Assembly: GCF_051201015.1 (NCBI RefSeq) | Contig: NZ_JBPEHI010000003.1 | DNA: 64,000 nt | Strand: one strand, 5' to 3' | Source of the DNA: Petrimonas sulfuriphila | Lineage (GTDB): Bacteria; Bacteroidota; Bacteroidia; Bacteroidales; Dysgonomonadaceae | Shown: in pieces, positions 26,732 through 35,986 of the stretch | Position numbering within the stretch: position 1 is the first letter of the stretch | Layout of the letters: each line of letters begins with the position of its first letter | Translations under genes and position numbers: made by a program | Notes under the pieces: generated by a model | Seen by the model: the letters and a program-made list of their open reading frames with translations, nothing else | What the model was told of the DNA's origin: nothing | The model's database searches: none

Positions 26732-28150
26732 TTACCAGTTGTCGGTACGGAAAGAAGAAAGGGGGAGGTTGCCTTCGACCGTAAAGATTTCTGTTGCCTC
26801 GGTATCGTTAAAGCAGTAACGGACGGCTACTGGCTTTTCTACGTTCGGAGAGAATACAAAAATCCGGTTTCCGGCAATGGCCGCTTTGGCCGGATGGAAC
26901 CATTTGTTATCTCCGGCAACCTGAAACTGTAGGATCTCTTTCCCGTGCGAAGTGAGTCCCGGGCTCGAAGGAATGTCCATCGTGAGAATGGCTACGCGCC
27001 CTTCCATGGTTACGGATTGAACTTCCGGACTGCGGTAATGTATCTTGTTCATATCGTATGTTTTCGCCAATGCCCAAAGCGCCATGCGTTCGCCGGCTAT
27101 TTTCTTCTTGGGGGGATGAATACAGGCGGGGCTGTCCGAATCCATCAGAACGGCCATTCCCGTGTTGGGTGTGGTTTTCATCCCTTTAGCCTGTGCTTCG
27201 CGAATAAAGCCGGAATTAAGTCCACCTCCGTAGTTGTAGGGAGCAATTTGGCAGTAATAAAACGGAAATTCACCCACTTGCCAAATCGTACGCCATTCGC
27301 GTACCATCTTGTCAAACAGCTCCACGTATCTGTCCGGTTCACCCCGGTTGGATTCGCCCTGATACCAGATAGCACCGCGGATACCGTATCCCACTATGGG
27401 GTGCAGCATTCCGTTATACAATACGGTGGGTGTCCCGTTTTGGGACTTTATGTCGGCATCGGTTGCGGGTATCTGAACATTTGGAATCACGCTTTTAATG
27501 GAAGAGGGGGTCATCCAGGCTTCGATGCGCGAACCACCCCAGCTGGTGTGGATCAGTCCGACAGGAACATCCAGCGCCTGATTCAGCAAGCGGCCGAAGT
27601 AATAGCCTGTCGCCGTGAAATCCGGTGTTGTCTCCGGTCCCGCTATTTCCCAAGTACCTTCACCGTCGGCCTGAGGGGCTGACTTGGAAGCCTTTTTCAT
27701 GGTGAAGCATCGGATGCCGGGATTCCGGGAGGTGGCAATCGCTTCCGGCCCTCCCTCGATCGGTTGGTTTCCAAATCCTTTCATTGGCATCTCCATGTTG
27801 GATTGTCCAGAACAAATCCATACTTCCCCGATCAGGATATTATTCAACGTAATTGCTTTTCCGTCGCTTATGGTGATGGTATAGGGTGTATAGCCTGCTG
27901 CTGGTGTCTTTACCTTCAGCTTCCAATACCCTTGTCCGTCACTTTTTGCCGAATAGCTTTTATTGTTCCAGGAGGTGGTTACCCGTACGGAGGTGTTTGC
28001 TTTTGCCCAACCCCAGATCGCAGCCTCCGATTGTTGCTGCAATACCATATTATCACCAAAAATGACAGGCATCCTGATCTCCGCGTTCAATGAGAACAGG
28101 GCGGAAGACAGGAATAAAATAACAAATACTCGTTTTGTAATTTTTTTCAT
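26732..28150 (-). CDS. secreted SASA-type sialate O-acetylesterase-like protein
   Basis: A 472-residue protein with a signal peptide (about 1-23, ending LNAEI). It is of the SASA/DUF303 family, SGNH-like esterases that remove O-acetyl groups from sialic acids or other glycans. The nucleophile Ser117 is in WICSGQSNMEMPM, the oxyanion block is GAIWYQGESN and the acid-base His is in ACIHPPKK. The start at 28150 is chosen because it gives the signal peptide; an upstream in-frame start adds 16 unrelated residues. It follows the SusCD-EEP unit in the same direction but has its own -7 box. The actual glycan is unknown, and family members also act on acetylated xylan or pectin. Confidence 0.88.
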   Translation of the reverse strand: MKKITKRVFVILFLSSALFSLNAEIRMPVIFGDNMVLQQQSEAAIWGWAKANTSVRVTTSWNNKSYSAKSDGQGYWKLKVKTPAAGYTPYTITISDGKAITLNNILIGEVWICSGQSNMEMPMKGFGNQPIEGGPEAIATSRNPGIRCFTMKKASKSAPQADGEGTWEIAGPETTPDFTATGYYFGRLLNQALDVPVGLIHTSWGGSRIEAWMTPSSIKSVIPNVQIPATDADIKSQNGTPTVLYNGMLHPIVGYGIRGAIWYQGESNRGEPDRYVELFDKMVREWRTIWQVGEFPFYYCQIAPYNYGGGLNSGFIREAQAKGMKTTPNTGMAVLMDSDSPACIHPPKKKIAGERMALWALAKTYDMNKIHYRSPEVQSVTMEGRVAILTMDIPSSPGLTSHGKEILQFQVAGDNKWFHPAKAAIAGNRIFVFSPNVEKPVAVRYCFNDTEATEIFTVEGNLPLSSFRTDNW

Positions 28151-28185
28151 GACACGTGAATAATGTTTCTTTATTAAATTGTTGG

Positions 28186-28193
28186 CAAAAATA
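28186..28193 (-). promoter_or_regulatory. -7 box for the acetylesterase gene
   Basis: TATTTTTG on the minus strand, 35 nt before the ATG at 28150, without a clear -33 element. It suggests that the esterase can be transcribed apart from the SusCD genes. Confidence 0.45.
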
Positions 28194-28274
28194 GTCATTT
28201 TTTTTAAAATTACCGTTTGAATGAATATCTGGTGATCAAAAGGGGCATTTGTTTAGCATTTCAAAGAGTTATGC

Positions 28275-29126
28275 CTAAAAACTCACGTTTATCATTACCG
28301 GAAAATGATCGGAAGGAAAATGTCCATATTGTACATCGTTCAGAACGCCATATTTGTTAACTGTAAATTCTTTACTTATCCAGATATAATCAATTCTGTT
28401 TTTCATTTTCGCAAAGATATTAAACGAGTTGGAGGTACCGGTTGTACCATAAGGAGGCTGAAGAGTGACTTTGTATGAGTCGTTGAGTAGCCCGTTTTCA
28501 TTAATGATTTTAATAGGTTCGGAATCGGGGGTCGCGTTAAAATCGCCTGTACAGATTACAGGATAACCTGCTGCAATCTTGCGAATTTTTTTCATCAACA
28601 ATATAGATGATTGTTTTCGAGCCTCTTTTCCCTGATGGTCATAATGTACATTAAAGAAATAAAACTCTTTACCGGATATAATGTCTTTGAACTTTGCCCA
28701 TGAACAGATACGGTTACAACAGATGGCATCCCATCCTTTTCCTGGGATTTCGGGAGTCTCAGAGAACCAGAAATCGCCTTTATCCAGAACCAGAAATTTA
28801 TTTTTTTTATAAATTATGGCAGAATGTTCTCCGGCATCTTTGCCATCGTCTCGCCCCACTCCTGTATAAGCATAATCTCCAGGTTTAATTATATCCGTTA
28901 TCTGATGGTGAAATCCTTCCTGTGTGCCGAAAATATCAAAATCATGAAAGCGTATCAGACCATTTACCATATCTTTACGGTGTTCCCATGAATCCAGGCT
29001 GTCCCTTGGGGTATCCATACGGAGGTTATAAGAGGCTACATTGAATCTGGCCACCTTGCTTTTGGGGGCTGAGAGGACAATTGAAATCAATAAAAAGAGG
29101 TGTGCCCAAATAATTGTTGTTCTCAT
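28275..29126 (-). CDS. secreted endonuclease/exonuclease/phosphatase family protein
   Basis: A 283-residue protein with a signal peptide (about 1-19, ISIVLSAP). Conserved metal-dependent phosphodiesterase motifs are FNVASYNLRMDT (strand 1 with Asn), GTQEG (catalytic Glu), HYDHQG, TGDFNATPDS (Asp-x-Asn) and SDHFPV (C-terminal Asp-His). Members cut DNA, inositol phosphates or sphingomyelin, or hydrolyse other phosphodiesters; this subgroup is often found in SusCD loci with unknown substrate. The ATG at 29126 gives the signal peptide, and a longer start has no support. It lies 68 bp after the susD-like gene and probably forms an operon with it. Confidence 0.88.
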   Translation of the reverse strand: MRTTIIWAHLFLLISIVLSAPKSKVARFNVASYNLRMDTPRDSLDSWEHRKDMVNGLIRFHDFDIFGTQEGFHHQITDIIKPGDYAYTGVGRDDGKDAGEHSAIIYKKNKFLVLDKGDFWFSETPEIPGKGWDAICCNRICSWAKFKDIISGKEFYFFNVHYDHQGKEARKQSSILLMKKIRKIAAGYPVICTGDFNATPDSEPIKIINENGLLNDSYKVTLQPPYGTTGTSNSFNIFAKMKNRIDYIWISKEFTVNKYGVLNDVQYGHFPSDHFPVMINVSF

Positions 29127-29194
29127 TATACTTTTATTTTTAAGAATGGACCCGGTGTATTCCGGGCCCATCAATTTAAATGATTAATTTTCTA

Positions 29195-30949
29195 TTACCA
29201 ACCGGGGTTTTGCCCTAAGTTGGGATTTTTTAGCCTGTCGGCTTCAGGAATAGGATAAAGGTACTTTTTGTCTAACCATTCCCGCTGCCCCGGATTCCAG
29301 ATAACTTCACCGGAATCACCTTCAGATAAAACTCTCCTACCAACCCCTTCCGATGTGACATCCACAAAGATTGAAGCTGTAGCATTAGCAGGCCGTTTAC
29401 CTATATAAAAACAGACATCCATTACTCCGTCTTCGTTAAGATCGTATTCTCCTGGAGCAGGAACATACATTCCGTTCATAGGAGCTTCAGCAAATAATTC
29501 ACCCAAGCGCCATCGTGACAAATCATCAGGCCTCAGTCCTTCCGTTATCATCTCTACCGCACGCTCCCGAAGGACTTCTAGCAGCACAGGATCGGTAAAT
29601 CTATTGTTGTAAAAATTCACCATATAGGGGTCGGCTGTTACAGGTTTCTGTGTCAGGGAAGGACCTGTAATTCCGGCACGGGCTCTCAAGGCTCCAATGG
29701 TAGACGCCCACTGGGTATCGGTCATTGTTCCCAGTTCAGCCAAAGCTTCGGCCTTGTTCAAGAGAATCTCGGCGTAACGGAAAATAATGTGTGCATTTTC
29801 ATTTCGGCTTTCATCGTCATAAGGAAAACGCTCGTCGTAACACCCTTTGATAATCTGGTAGCCCGTGTAAGCTTGGTCGAGGTTAGGCGGTGCAATAACG
29901 GGAACTCCGTTCTCGGTACGTCGATAATTTCCCATACGTATCGTTTGTTGTAGGCGGCCATCTCTGTTTTTAACTTCTTCTGCAAAAGGAGTTGTCTTGT
30001 AGTTGGGATTACTTGTAAAAGGGGTGCCGTCAATATTCAGATAGGTGTTGATAAAGCGGCGTGTTAACGATGGCCTGTTGCCGTACGTAGGACTGATGAC
30101 CCTTCTGTTTCTGGAGCTAAACACCTGCAGGTCGGCGTCTAATGTGACGGCCAGAATTACCTCGCTACTGTTGGGCGTTTTCTGCAGAAACAGATTCCTG
30201 TAAGCGGATGGCCCGTCCGCCAATGTGTATCCTTGAATTTCATCGGCTGTTTTAACAACTTCTTCGAACCACTTGCTGGCTGTTCCCTCTTTGCCATACG
30301 ATGTGTGATACTTCCTGAAGGATGCTTCATACAGGCATACCCTTGTTTTAAATGCTCTGGCTACATCCCTGGTAATCAGGGTTCGGGTAGGTTCTGACTT
30401 GTCGGATATATGCGATATTGCGTAATTTAAATCTTCCAACACATGTTCCATGACTTCAAAACGATCATCCCTCGGAGCATAAAGGGTTTCCTCATCATCA
30501 ACATCAATAGTGCGATCAATCCAGGGCACATCTCCGAATCGTTTGACCTTGTCAAAGTAAAAATAAGCTCGGAAAAAGCGGGCAAGGCCCAGGTAGTGAT
30601 CTTTTGTCGGTACTGTACTTTCTTCAGCATTCTCAATGAAATAGTTGATATTGCGTAAGTTTTCCCACGACCAGCCACCACTTGTTGTAGGACTCAGGGC
30701 ATTGGGCATGAATCGTGTATCAACCCCGTTACGTGCCACTAAATCAGAATTGTCATCAATGGCAAAGACTCCATCGTATGGAGAGGGCAGTATTTCGTAA
30801 AAGGAATTGGAATAAAGTTCCAGTCCGCTGGCTGACTCAAAAATGGCTACACGTGAAGCTGTGGCCTGCGGTAATTCTTCCATGTCGCAGCTTAGAAACC
30901 CAGTCAGGATCAGCATGCTTGCAAAGATGTATCGTATATTTTTCTTCAT
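29195..30949 (-). CDS. RagB/SusD family nutrient-uptake outer-membrane lipoprotein
   Basis: A 584-residue SusD homologue that acts as the lid and substrate receptor on its partner SusC-type transporter at the cell surface. The N-terminus has a signal with lipobox GFLSCD (Cys20). TPR-like segments such as YLGLARFFRAYFYFDKVKRFGDVPW and IIFRYAEILLNKAEALAEL are the usual SusD landmarks, and the C-terminus ends NPNLGQNPGW, also typical. It begins 12 bp after the susC-like gene. The ligand cannot be read from the sequence. Confidence 0.95.
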   Translation of the reverse strand: MKKNIRYIFASMLILTGFLSCDMEELPQATASRVAIFESASGLELYSNSFYEILPSPYDGVFAIDDNSDLVARNGVDTRFMPNALSPTTSGGWSWENLRNINYFIENAEESTVPTKDHYLGLARFFRAYFYFDKVKRFGDVPWIDRTIDVDDEETLYAPRDDRFEVMEHVLEDLNYAISHISDKSEPTRTLITRDVARAFKTRVCLYEASFRKYHTSYGKEGTASKWFEEVVKTADEIQGYTLADGPSAYRNLFLQKTPNSSEVILAVTLDADLQVFSSRNRRVISPTYGNRPSLTRRFINTYLNIDGTPFTSNPNYKTTPFAEEVKNRDGRLQQTIRMGNYRRTENGVPVIAPPNLDQAYTGYQIIKGCYDERFPYDDESRNENAHIIFRYAEILLNKAEALAELGTMTDTQWASTIGALRARAGITGPSLTQKPVTADPYMVNFYNNRFTDPVLLEVLRERAVEMITEGLRPDDLSRWRLGELFAEAPMNGMYVPAPGEYDLNEDGVMDVCFYIGKRPANATASIFVDVTSEGVGRRVLSEGDSGEVIWNPGQREWLDKKYLYPIPEADRLKNPNLGQNPGW

Positions 30950-30961
30950 ATGATTGAAATA

Positions 30962-33900
30962 TTAAAAGTTAATGGATAAACCCATAGAAATTGTGCCGAG
31001 TGTAGGATAATTATAGCCATCTCCGTCACCTCGGGTATTGTCGCTGTCCAAACCGGTTAATTGTGACCCAGCTCTCCACACATTGGTAACATCCGTGTCT
31101 TTTGTGATTTTATATAAAGGTGACCAAGTCCATAAATTTTCACCGGAAAGATATATTTTTATGTCGTCAGCCTGGAGTTTGGATGAGATCGAAACAGGAA
31201 GTGTATATCCAAAATTCAGTGTCCTTAAACGTATATAAGCTACGTTCTGCAAATATCGGTCGTTAGGCATTCCCAGTTGACGGCTTCCACTTGATGCTGT
31301 ATAGCCGGATAAGAATGGGAGATAGGCGTCAAAGTTTTGTAATTCGGGCCGGAACTGTTTGGTTTCCTGCCAACGAGGATATGGGTTGTACGGCCTGTTA
31401 TATTGTCCCCAGAATCTCGATTCTGTGGAGGGATACCACTGTTGTTTTCCAACACCGTGAAAAAAAGTTGTGAAGAAAAAATTATTCCAGTCAGCCCCTA
31501 ACGTCAATCCAAATACATAGCGCGGTGATTTGTTGCCGATTATCGTCTTGTCGCCTGAGTCTCCTACACGGTTTAGCCCGTGATAAATTTCATCATCGCC
31601 ATCCAGATTTTTGAATTTTAAATCACCCGGATGATTTACACGCGTATTGTGAGCAGGAATATTGGATTGAGAGGGAGAACTTTTTATTTCTTCATAGGAG
31701 GTAAATAATCCTTCAACCCTATATCCCCAGATCTCACCTATTGTCTGGCCCACATAATAGTCGGTAAGGAGCTTGTCGGGATTGTAATAATCGGTTATGA
31801 TCGCTTTGGAATCGGCAAGGCTTGCCTTTACATTATAATTGAAAGGCTTGCCGGCTAAAGTAATCCCATCCATCCAGTTCAAGCTTAACTCCCAGCCTGT
31901 TGTCTTTAGGGAGGCATAATTTCCTTTTGGAACTCCGGTTCCGAAAACAGCCGGTACGCTTGGACCCACAGTATACATATCTTCTGTCCATCTCCTGTAT
32001 ACATCACCGGTAAAGGAAATTCGATTGTTCAGAGCGTTGATATCTAGTCCGATGTTGCCGGTAGTGGCGGTCTCCCAGGTAAGTGTATTGGGAATGACTC
32101 CCGGCTGTGATGTGCGCTGAGGACGTGTGTCTCCCAGTATCCGGGAGGATTGGCTGATGCTGAAGTTCTCTGTAAACGTATATGGATTAATGGATCCATT
32201 ACCCAAAGATCCGTATGACACTCTAAACTTGATGTTTGAAATAACATCGGGATTAACCTGCCAGAAGGCCTCTTCAGATAATCGCCAACCTGCGGAAAAT
32301 GAAGGAAAGAATGCCCACTGTTGGTTGCTTGGAAATCTTGATGAACCGTCATAACGCCCGTTTATCTCAATCAGGTACCTTTGCAGGTAATTGTAGTTTA
32401 CACGGAAGAAATTTCCTGCAATCCGCCACCTGCTATATCCGCCTGATGTGTTGATGTTATTTCCCAAAGCAAGATTAATATCTTTTGCGTCTTCGTAAAC
32501 AATGCCGTTTCTTGTCATTGTTACATTATTATAAGTAGATTGTTCGTAGTTGAATCCTGCCAGGAATTCGAAATTATGTTTTTTGTTGAATGACTTCAAA
32601 TAATTGGCATACACATTTGTTGCCAGATATTCTGTTGTAGAGCGACGTTCTTGTAAGTCATTCGTGTTTGTGCCGGTATAACCGATCTGCCCTTCGTAAC
32701 GGCTATAAGGCACTTGTACCCGTATTTGCCGATGACCGTATTCCGTATTTTGAAAAGTAAAATCGGCCTGCAATGTTAAACTTTTGTCAAAAAAGTCTGC
32801 TTTTAATGCGGTTTTGTTTTTAATAATTTTTTGATGTAAGTCGGCTCCACTTTTCCCTAAATACCTGTCTCCAATGGTATATGCAGCCGGAAACGTCAAG
32901 GTTCCATCGGGATTTGTGAGCGGGGCTAAAGGATGGCCTTCATCAGCCATATTGCGCCAGATGTTGCTCCCTTCACCCACATTTATCGGTTGATGGTATT
33001 TCATTGTTGAATACTCTGTATTATTATCGACCAGTAACCAGTCGAATATTTGGATGTTGCCTCTGGCACGAAGATTGTACATAGAATAGGTATCCGTGTT
33101 GTATTTATAGAGTCCATCCTCACTGTTATACCTCCCACTTACATAAAAAGAAGCCAGTTCATTTCCTCCTGAAACGGATACATTGTGATCCTGTGCAAAA
33201 AAACTATCCTTATACAGTTCCTTATACCAATCGGTGCTGTAATAATATTCATAAGCTCCGGTGGTTGGATTTATCTCTATGCGCGGTAAGGAGGGGTCTT
33301 CCCATCTCCTTTTTATCTCGGCCAAGTATTCTGGAGAGAAAGAGAGCGTCTTATTGACGGCGGTGGGTGTTCTTCCGTCATCATTCCAATTGGACCATGC
33401 ATCACTAAAAGATTTTGCCCACGGGTATGAATCCACGATATTGTCGGGGACAGTTGTAGGACGTTTGGAAGACAAATTTCCGGTGTAATTCAATGATGTT
33501 CTTCCTTTTGACGCAGTTTTAGTTGTAATCAACACAACTCCAAATGCGGCTCTCGCACCATAAATGGAAGCAGAGGCTGCATCTTTTAAAACAGAGACGC
33601 TTTCAATGTCGTTTGGATTCAGCATACGAGGGTCTCCCTCTACGCCATCAATCAACACCAATGCATTTCCTCCCTGACCGATAGAGGTGGTGCCCCTCAC
33701 ATTATAAGAAGGAGACTGAGTGGGTTTTCCATCTGTCAAGCTGATGTTTAAATTAGGAATAACACCTACAAGGCCTTGTGTAATATTGGTTATGGGTCGG
33801 TTCTCAAATACTTTACTGGTTACTTGTTCAACAGCTCCGGTCAAGTTTACTTTTTGAGCGGTTCCATACCCAACCACCACTACTTCTTCCAATAGTTCGG

Positions 33901-34195
33901 AATCTTCATGGAGTGTAACATTCAATCGACTGTTCCCGTCCCAGGCAATTTCCTGTTTGGCAAATCCGATATAGGTAAATACTATGGTTGAATGAGGCGT
34001 AGCCTGAAAAGAGAATTCTCCGTCATGATTGGTGATGGTTCCTTTAGTAGTTCCTTTTTGAACGACGTTGACACCGATCAGCGGATTGTTGCTCACATCC
34101 CTTACAACGCCTGAAAGCGTCGCGTCTTGTGCATTTATTGCTAAAGCAAAACACAAGGACAATACAAATAATTTAAATCTTAATAATTTGTTCAT
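30962..34195 (-). CDS. SusC/RagA family TonB-linked outer-membrane transporter
   Basis: A 1077-residue TonB-dependent transporter. It has a signal peptide (about 1-22), a carboxypeptidase-regulatory-like domain (about 25-100, LSGVVRDVSNNPLIGVNV), the SusC hallmark EEVVVVGYGTA just before the plug, a plug with GAVEQV and VLKDAASASIYGARAAFGV, and a 22-strand barrel ending in LSINF. There is no N-terminal secretin/TonB short domain, so it is not of the sigma/anti-sigma signalling type, and no such regulators lie nearby. With the SusD protein, EEP enzyme and SASA esterase it forms a compact uptake locus without a visible glycoside hydrolase. Regulation may involve the Fur-box-like site and the -7 box in the 436-bp upstream gap. 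Confidence 0.95.
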   Translation of the reverse strand: MNKLLRFKLFVLSLCFALAINAQDATLSGVVRDVSNNPLIGVNVVQKGTTKGTITNHDGEFSFQATPHSTIVFTYIGFAKQEIAWDGNSRLNVTLHEDSELLEEVVVVGYGTAQKVNLTGAVEQVTSKVFENRPITNITQGLVGVIPNLNISLTDGKPTQSPSYNVRGTTSIGQGGNALVLIDGVEGDPRMLNPNDIESVSVLKDAASASIYGARAAFGVVLITTKTASKGRTSLNYTGNLSSKRPTTVPDNIVDSYPWAKSFSDAWSNWNDDGRTPTAVNKTLSFSPEYLAEIKRRWEDPSLPRIEINPTTGAYEYYYSTDWYKELYKDSFFAQDHNVSVSGGNELASFYVSGRYNSEDGLYKYNTDTYSMYNLRARGNIQIFDWLLVDNNTEYSTMKYHQPINVGEGSNIWRNMADEGHPLAPLTNPDGTLTFPAAYTIGDRYLGKSGADLHQKIIKNKTALKADFFDKSLTLQADFTFQNTEYGHRQIRVQVPYSRYEGQIGYTGTNTNDLQERRSTTEYLATNVYANYLKSFNKKHNFEFLAGFNYEQSTYNNVTMTRNGIVYEDAKDINLALGNNINTSGGYSRWRIAGNFFRVNYNYLQRYLIEINGRYDGSSRFPSNQQWAFFPSFSAGWRLSEEAFWQVNPDVISNIKFRVSYGSLGNGSINPYTFTENFSISQSSRILGDTRPQRTSQPGVIPNTLTWETATTGNIGLDINALNNRISFTGDVYRRWTEDMYTVGPSVPAVFGTGVPKGNYASLKTTGWELSLNWMDGITLAGKPFNYNVKASLADSKAIITDYYNPDKLLTDYYVGQTIGEIWGYRVEGLFTSYEEIKSSPSQSNIPAHNTRVNHPGDLKFKNLDGDDEIYHGLNRVGDSGDKTIIGNKSPRYVFGLTLGADWNNFFFTTFFHGVGKQQWYPSTESRFWGQYNRPYNPYPRWQETKQFRPELQNFDAYLPFLSGYTASSGSRQLGMPNDRYLQNVAYIRLRTLNFGYTLPVSISSKLQADDIKIYLSGENLWTWSPLYKITKDTDVTNVWRAGSQLTGLDSDNTRGDGDGYNYPTLGTISMGLSINF

Positions 34196-34431
34196 AATTT
34201 TTTTGTTAATAGAACTTTGGAATCACTTCTAAAATTTCCGGCAAAGAACGGTTTTTATTGTTACGAAGTGATGACAAAAAAATAAATAAATTGTTACTTA
34301 ACATTCATATAAACTATTTCCAAATAGAAACTTAGATGTTTAATATGCTAGCAAATAAACTTGTTAGCTATCTCTTTGATTAAAAAAACAACAGATTAAA
34401 ACGGAGTTTTTAAGAATGATGCGCCTTTTGC

Positions 34432-34444
34432 AATGATTATCATT
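34432..34444. promoter_or_regulatory. Fur-box-like palindrome upstream of susC-type gene
   Basis: AATGATTATCATT is a perfect 6-1-6 palindrome and equals the 13-base core of the E. coli Fur consensus (GATAATGATAATCATTATC read on either strand). The flanking six positions do not match. It lies between the proposed susC -7 box and the susC start, about 237 bp before the ATG. In AT-rich DNA such a match could be chance. Confidence 0.35.
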
Positions 34445-34482
34445 TAACATTCAATAGTTAAAATTTGATTTTGTTTGAACCA

Positions 34483-34490
34483 CAAACATA
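34483..34490 (-). promoter_or_regulatory. candidate -7 box for the SusCD operon
   Basis: TATGTTTG on the minus strand matches TAnnTTTG; a TTG lies 24 bp further up (34515-34517), slightly too far. It would give a leader of about 280 nt. The rest of the 34196-34631 gap is AT-rich; a weak 8-bp inverted repeat (34348-34369) is the only other structure I see. Confidence 0.4.
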
Positions 34491-34575
34491 TGGGATTAAG
34501 TGCTTGTATTTTAACAATCGCGGTTGTTTAACTTCAAATATCGGGGAGTAAAATACAACTTGTTCCTTTTTTTTG

Positions 34576-34583
34576 TATTTTTG
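34576..34583 (+). promoter_or_regulatory. -7 box for the XRE regulator gene
   Basis: TATTTTTG matches TAnnTTTG 48 nt before the ATG at 34632. It also falls inside the longer alternative frame that starts at 34524, which supports the shorter protein. Confidence 0.5.
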
Positions 34584-34631
34584 CTTATTGAGGTGTTATT
34601 ATGTTTCATCTTTCAGCGTAATACAAACAAT

Positions 34632-35063
34632 ATGGAAACAACTTACAGGGCTAATCGGACACATTTGGGATATAACGTGAAGCGTCTTCGCGAAATTCTG
34701 GGCGTTAAACAGGAGGATTTGGCCGAGAGGCTTCAGCTCTCTCAGCAATCCATATCCAAAATTGAGAACAAAGAAGAGTTGGATAACGAAACGCTGGCAA
34801 AAGTGGCCAACGCATTGAATATCCCGGAAGATGCCATAAGGAATTTTACCGACGAGGGGGCTGTTCATATTGTGTCGAACAATTTTTCAGATAATTCCTC
34901 GGCATATAACAGTTATACGATCAATAATCCGATCGAAAGGATCGTGCAGTTGTACGATGAAAAAGTGGAGCTTTACGAGCGGATGCTTAAATCTGAACAA
35001 GAGAAGGTTGCCTTGCTGGAAGAACTGCTCAGAAATGAAACGGCAGCCAAAGCCAAAGGTTAA
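34632..35063 (+). CDS. XRE-family helix-turn-helix regulator with C-terminal coiled coil
   Basis: A 143-residue DNA-binding protein. The helix-turn-helix covers about residues 10-65 (VKRLREILGVKQEDLAERLQLSQQSISKIEN). A Ser/Asn-rich linker follows, then a charged coiled coil (about 110-143, QLYDEKVELYERMLKSEQEK) that probably mediates oligomerisation. The ATG at 34632 is preferred over an in-frame start 108 bp upstream, whose extra residues are hydrophobic and overlap the promoter. It is divergent from the SusCD operon, but proteins of this type occur widely in Bacteroidetes without linked targets, so control of SusCD is only a possibility. Confidence 0.82.
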   Translation: METTYRANRTHLGYNVKRLREILGVKQEDLAERLQLSQQSISKIENKEELDNETLAKVANALNIPEDAIRNFTDEGAVHIVSNNFSDNSSAYNSYTINNPIERIVQLYDEKVELYERMLKSEQEKVALLEELLRNETAAKAKG

Positions 35064-35090
35064 AATAGTGCCGGGCAGTAGATAAAAAAA

Positions 35091-35117
35091 TCCCGGCTAC
35101 ATCAATTGCAGCCGGGA
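35091..35117 (-). terminator. terminator of the RRM protein gene
   Basis: An 8-bp stem TCCCGGCT/AGCCGGGA with an 11-nt loop; on the minus strand it is followed by seven T's. It lies 22 bp after the RRM gene and can also act weakly on the convergent XRE gene. Confidence 0.8.
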
Positions 35118-35138
35118 AGTAATTCAATGGGTTGACGA

Positions 35139-35420
35139 TTAATACCGTCTTCTGTTGTAACCGCCGTCGTTTCTTTCCGTTTTCGGGCGGGCCATGTTTA
35201 CGGTGATTGTTTTTCCTTCAAAGTCGCTGTTGTTCAGTTCATCGATGGCTTTTTGAGCGTTAGCGTCGTTTGGCATTTCTACAAACCCGAAACCCCTGGA
35301 CCGACCGCTGTCTCTGTCTTTTATTATGTTGGCAGAAGAGATTTCACCGTATTCTGCGAATAATTCCTGTAAGCTTTCCGTTGTTGTGTCGTAGCTTAAA
35401 TTTGATACATAAATGTTCAT
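35139..35420 (-). CDS. RNA-binding protein with one RRM domain
   Basis: A 93-residue protein that is almost entirely an RNA recognition motif: RNP2 IYVSNLSY (residues 3-10) and RNP1 RGFGFVEM (about 42-49), with a short Arg/Gly/Tyr tail. Such small RRM proteins are abundant in Bacteroidetes, where they act as RNA chaperones or global post-transcriptional regulators. It is 55 bp downstream of a cold-shock-domain gene with which it probably shares transcription and stress expression. Confidence 0.92.
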   Translation of the reverse strand: MNIYVSNLSYDTTTESLQELFAEYGEISSANIIKDRDSGRSRGFGFVEMPNDANAQKAIDELNNSDFEGKTITVNMARPKTERNDGGYNRRRY

Positions 35421-35475
35421 TTTCTTGTTTTTTTAAATTGTTGTTTAATTTTAATAATGTTTCTTTATTATTTTT

Positions 35476-35901
35476 CTATTCAAGGATAGTAATATTTACT
35501 GCGTTCATTCCCATTTTCCCCCGTTCCAGATCGAAAGTAACGGTATTTCCTTCCTCGATTGAGGCAAAAGCATTGTTGATATGGAAAAAATATTTTTCGC
35601 CAGAATTGGTTTTTTTTATAAATCCAAAGCCTCTGTCGGAGTTAAAAAAATCCACTTTACCGGTCAGCGGTGTGATTTCCTCTTCTTCTTTTTTTGGCGT
35701 TGAAATGACGATACTCTCTATCGCGACTTTTTCTTGTTTTTTGGGTTCAGGTGGAGTGTCGGTAATGTTTCCGAACTCGTCCACGTATGCAATCATGTCT
35801 TCAAATGATTTACTTGCGTTGCTTTTCTTCCGATGTTCTCTGCGCTGCTGTTTTTCCTGTTTTTTTTCTTTTCTTTTCTTTTCGAATTCTTTTTTAATCA
35901 T
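35476..35901 (-). CDS. cold-shock-domain protein with basic N-terminal extension
   Basis: A 141-residue protein. The C-terminal cold-shock domain (about 78-141) has GKVDFFNSDRGFGFIKK and KYFFHINNA, close to RNP1 and RNP2. The N-terminal half is a highly charged Lys/Glu/Arg helix, then an acidic linker with the DMIAYVDEFGNITDTPP block common to Bacteroidetes members. A GTG 48 bp upstream could extend the frame by 16 residues; the ATG at 35901 is chosen because the lysine-rich helix starts there. It should bind single-stranded RNA or DNA and act as a chaperone. Confidence 0.85.
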   Translation of the reverse strand: MIKKEFEKKRKEKKQEKQQRREHRKKSNASKSFEDMIAYVDEFGNITDTPPEPKKQEKVAIESIVISTPKKEEEEITPLTGKVDFFNSDRGFGFIKKTNSGEKYFFHINNAFASIEEGNTVTFDLERGKMGMNAVNITILE

Positions 35902-35986
35902 CTTATTTAATTTGCGATTATCCGAAACCGGTTTGTAATAAGGGTACACCGTTCGTTAATCGATGTTTTTTTGTTCTTTGAGTCAT

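Noticed and set aside
34524..34631. An N-terminal membrane segment on the XRE regulator
   Set aside because: The longer frame adds a hydrophobic stretch, but a TAnnTTTG box lies within it and the family starts at the ATG at 34632.
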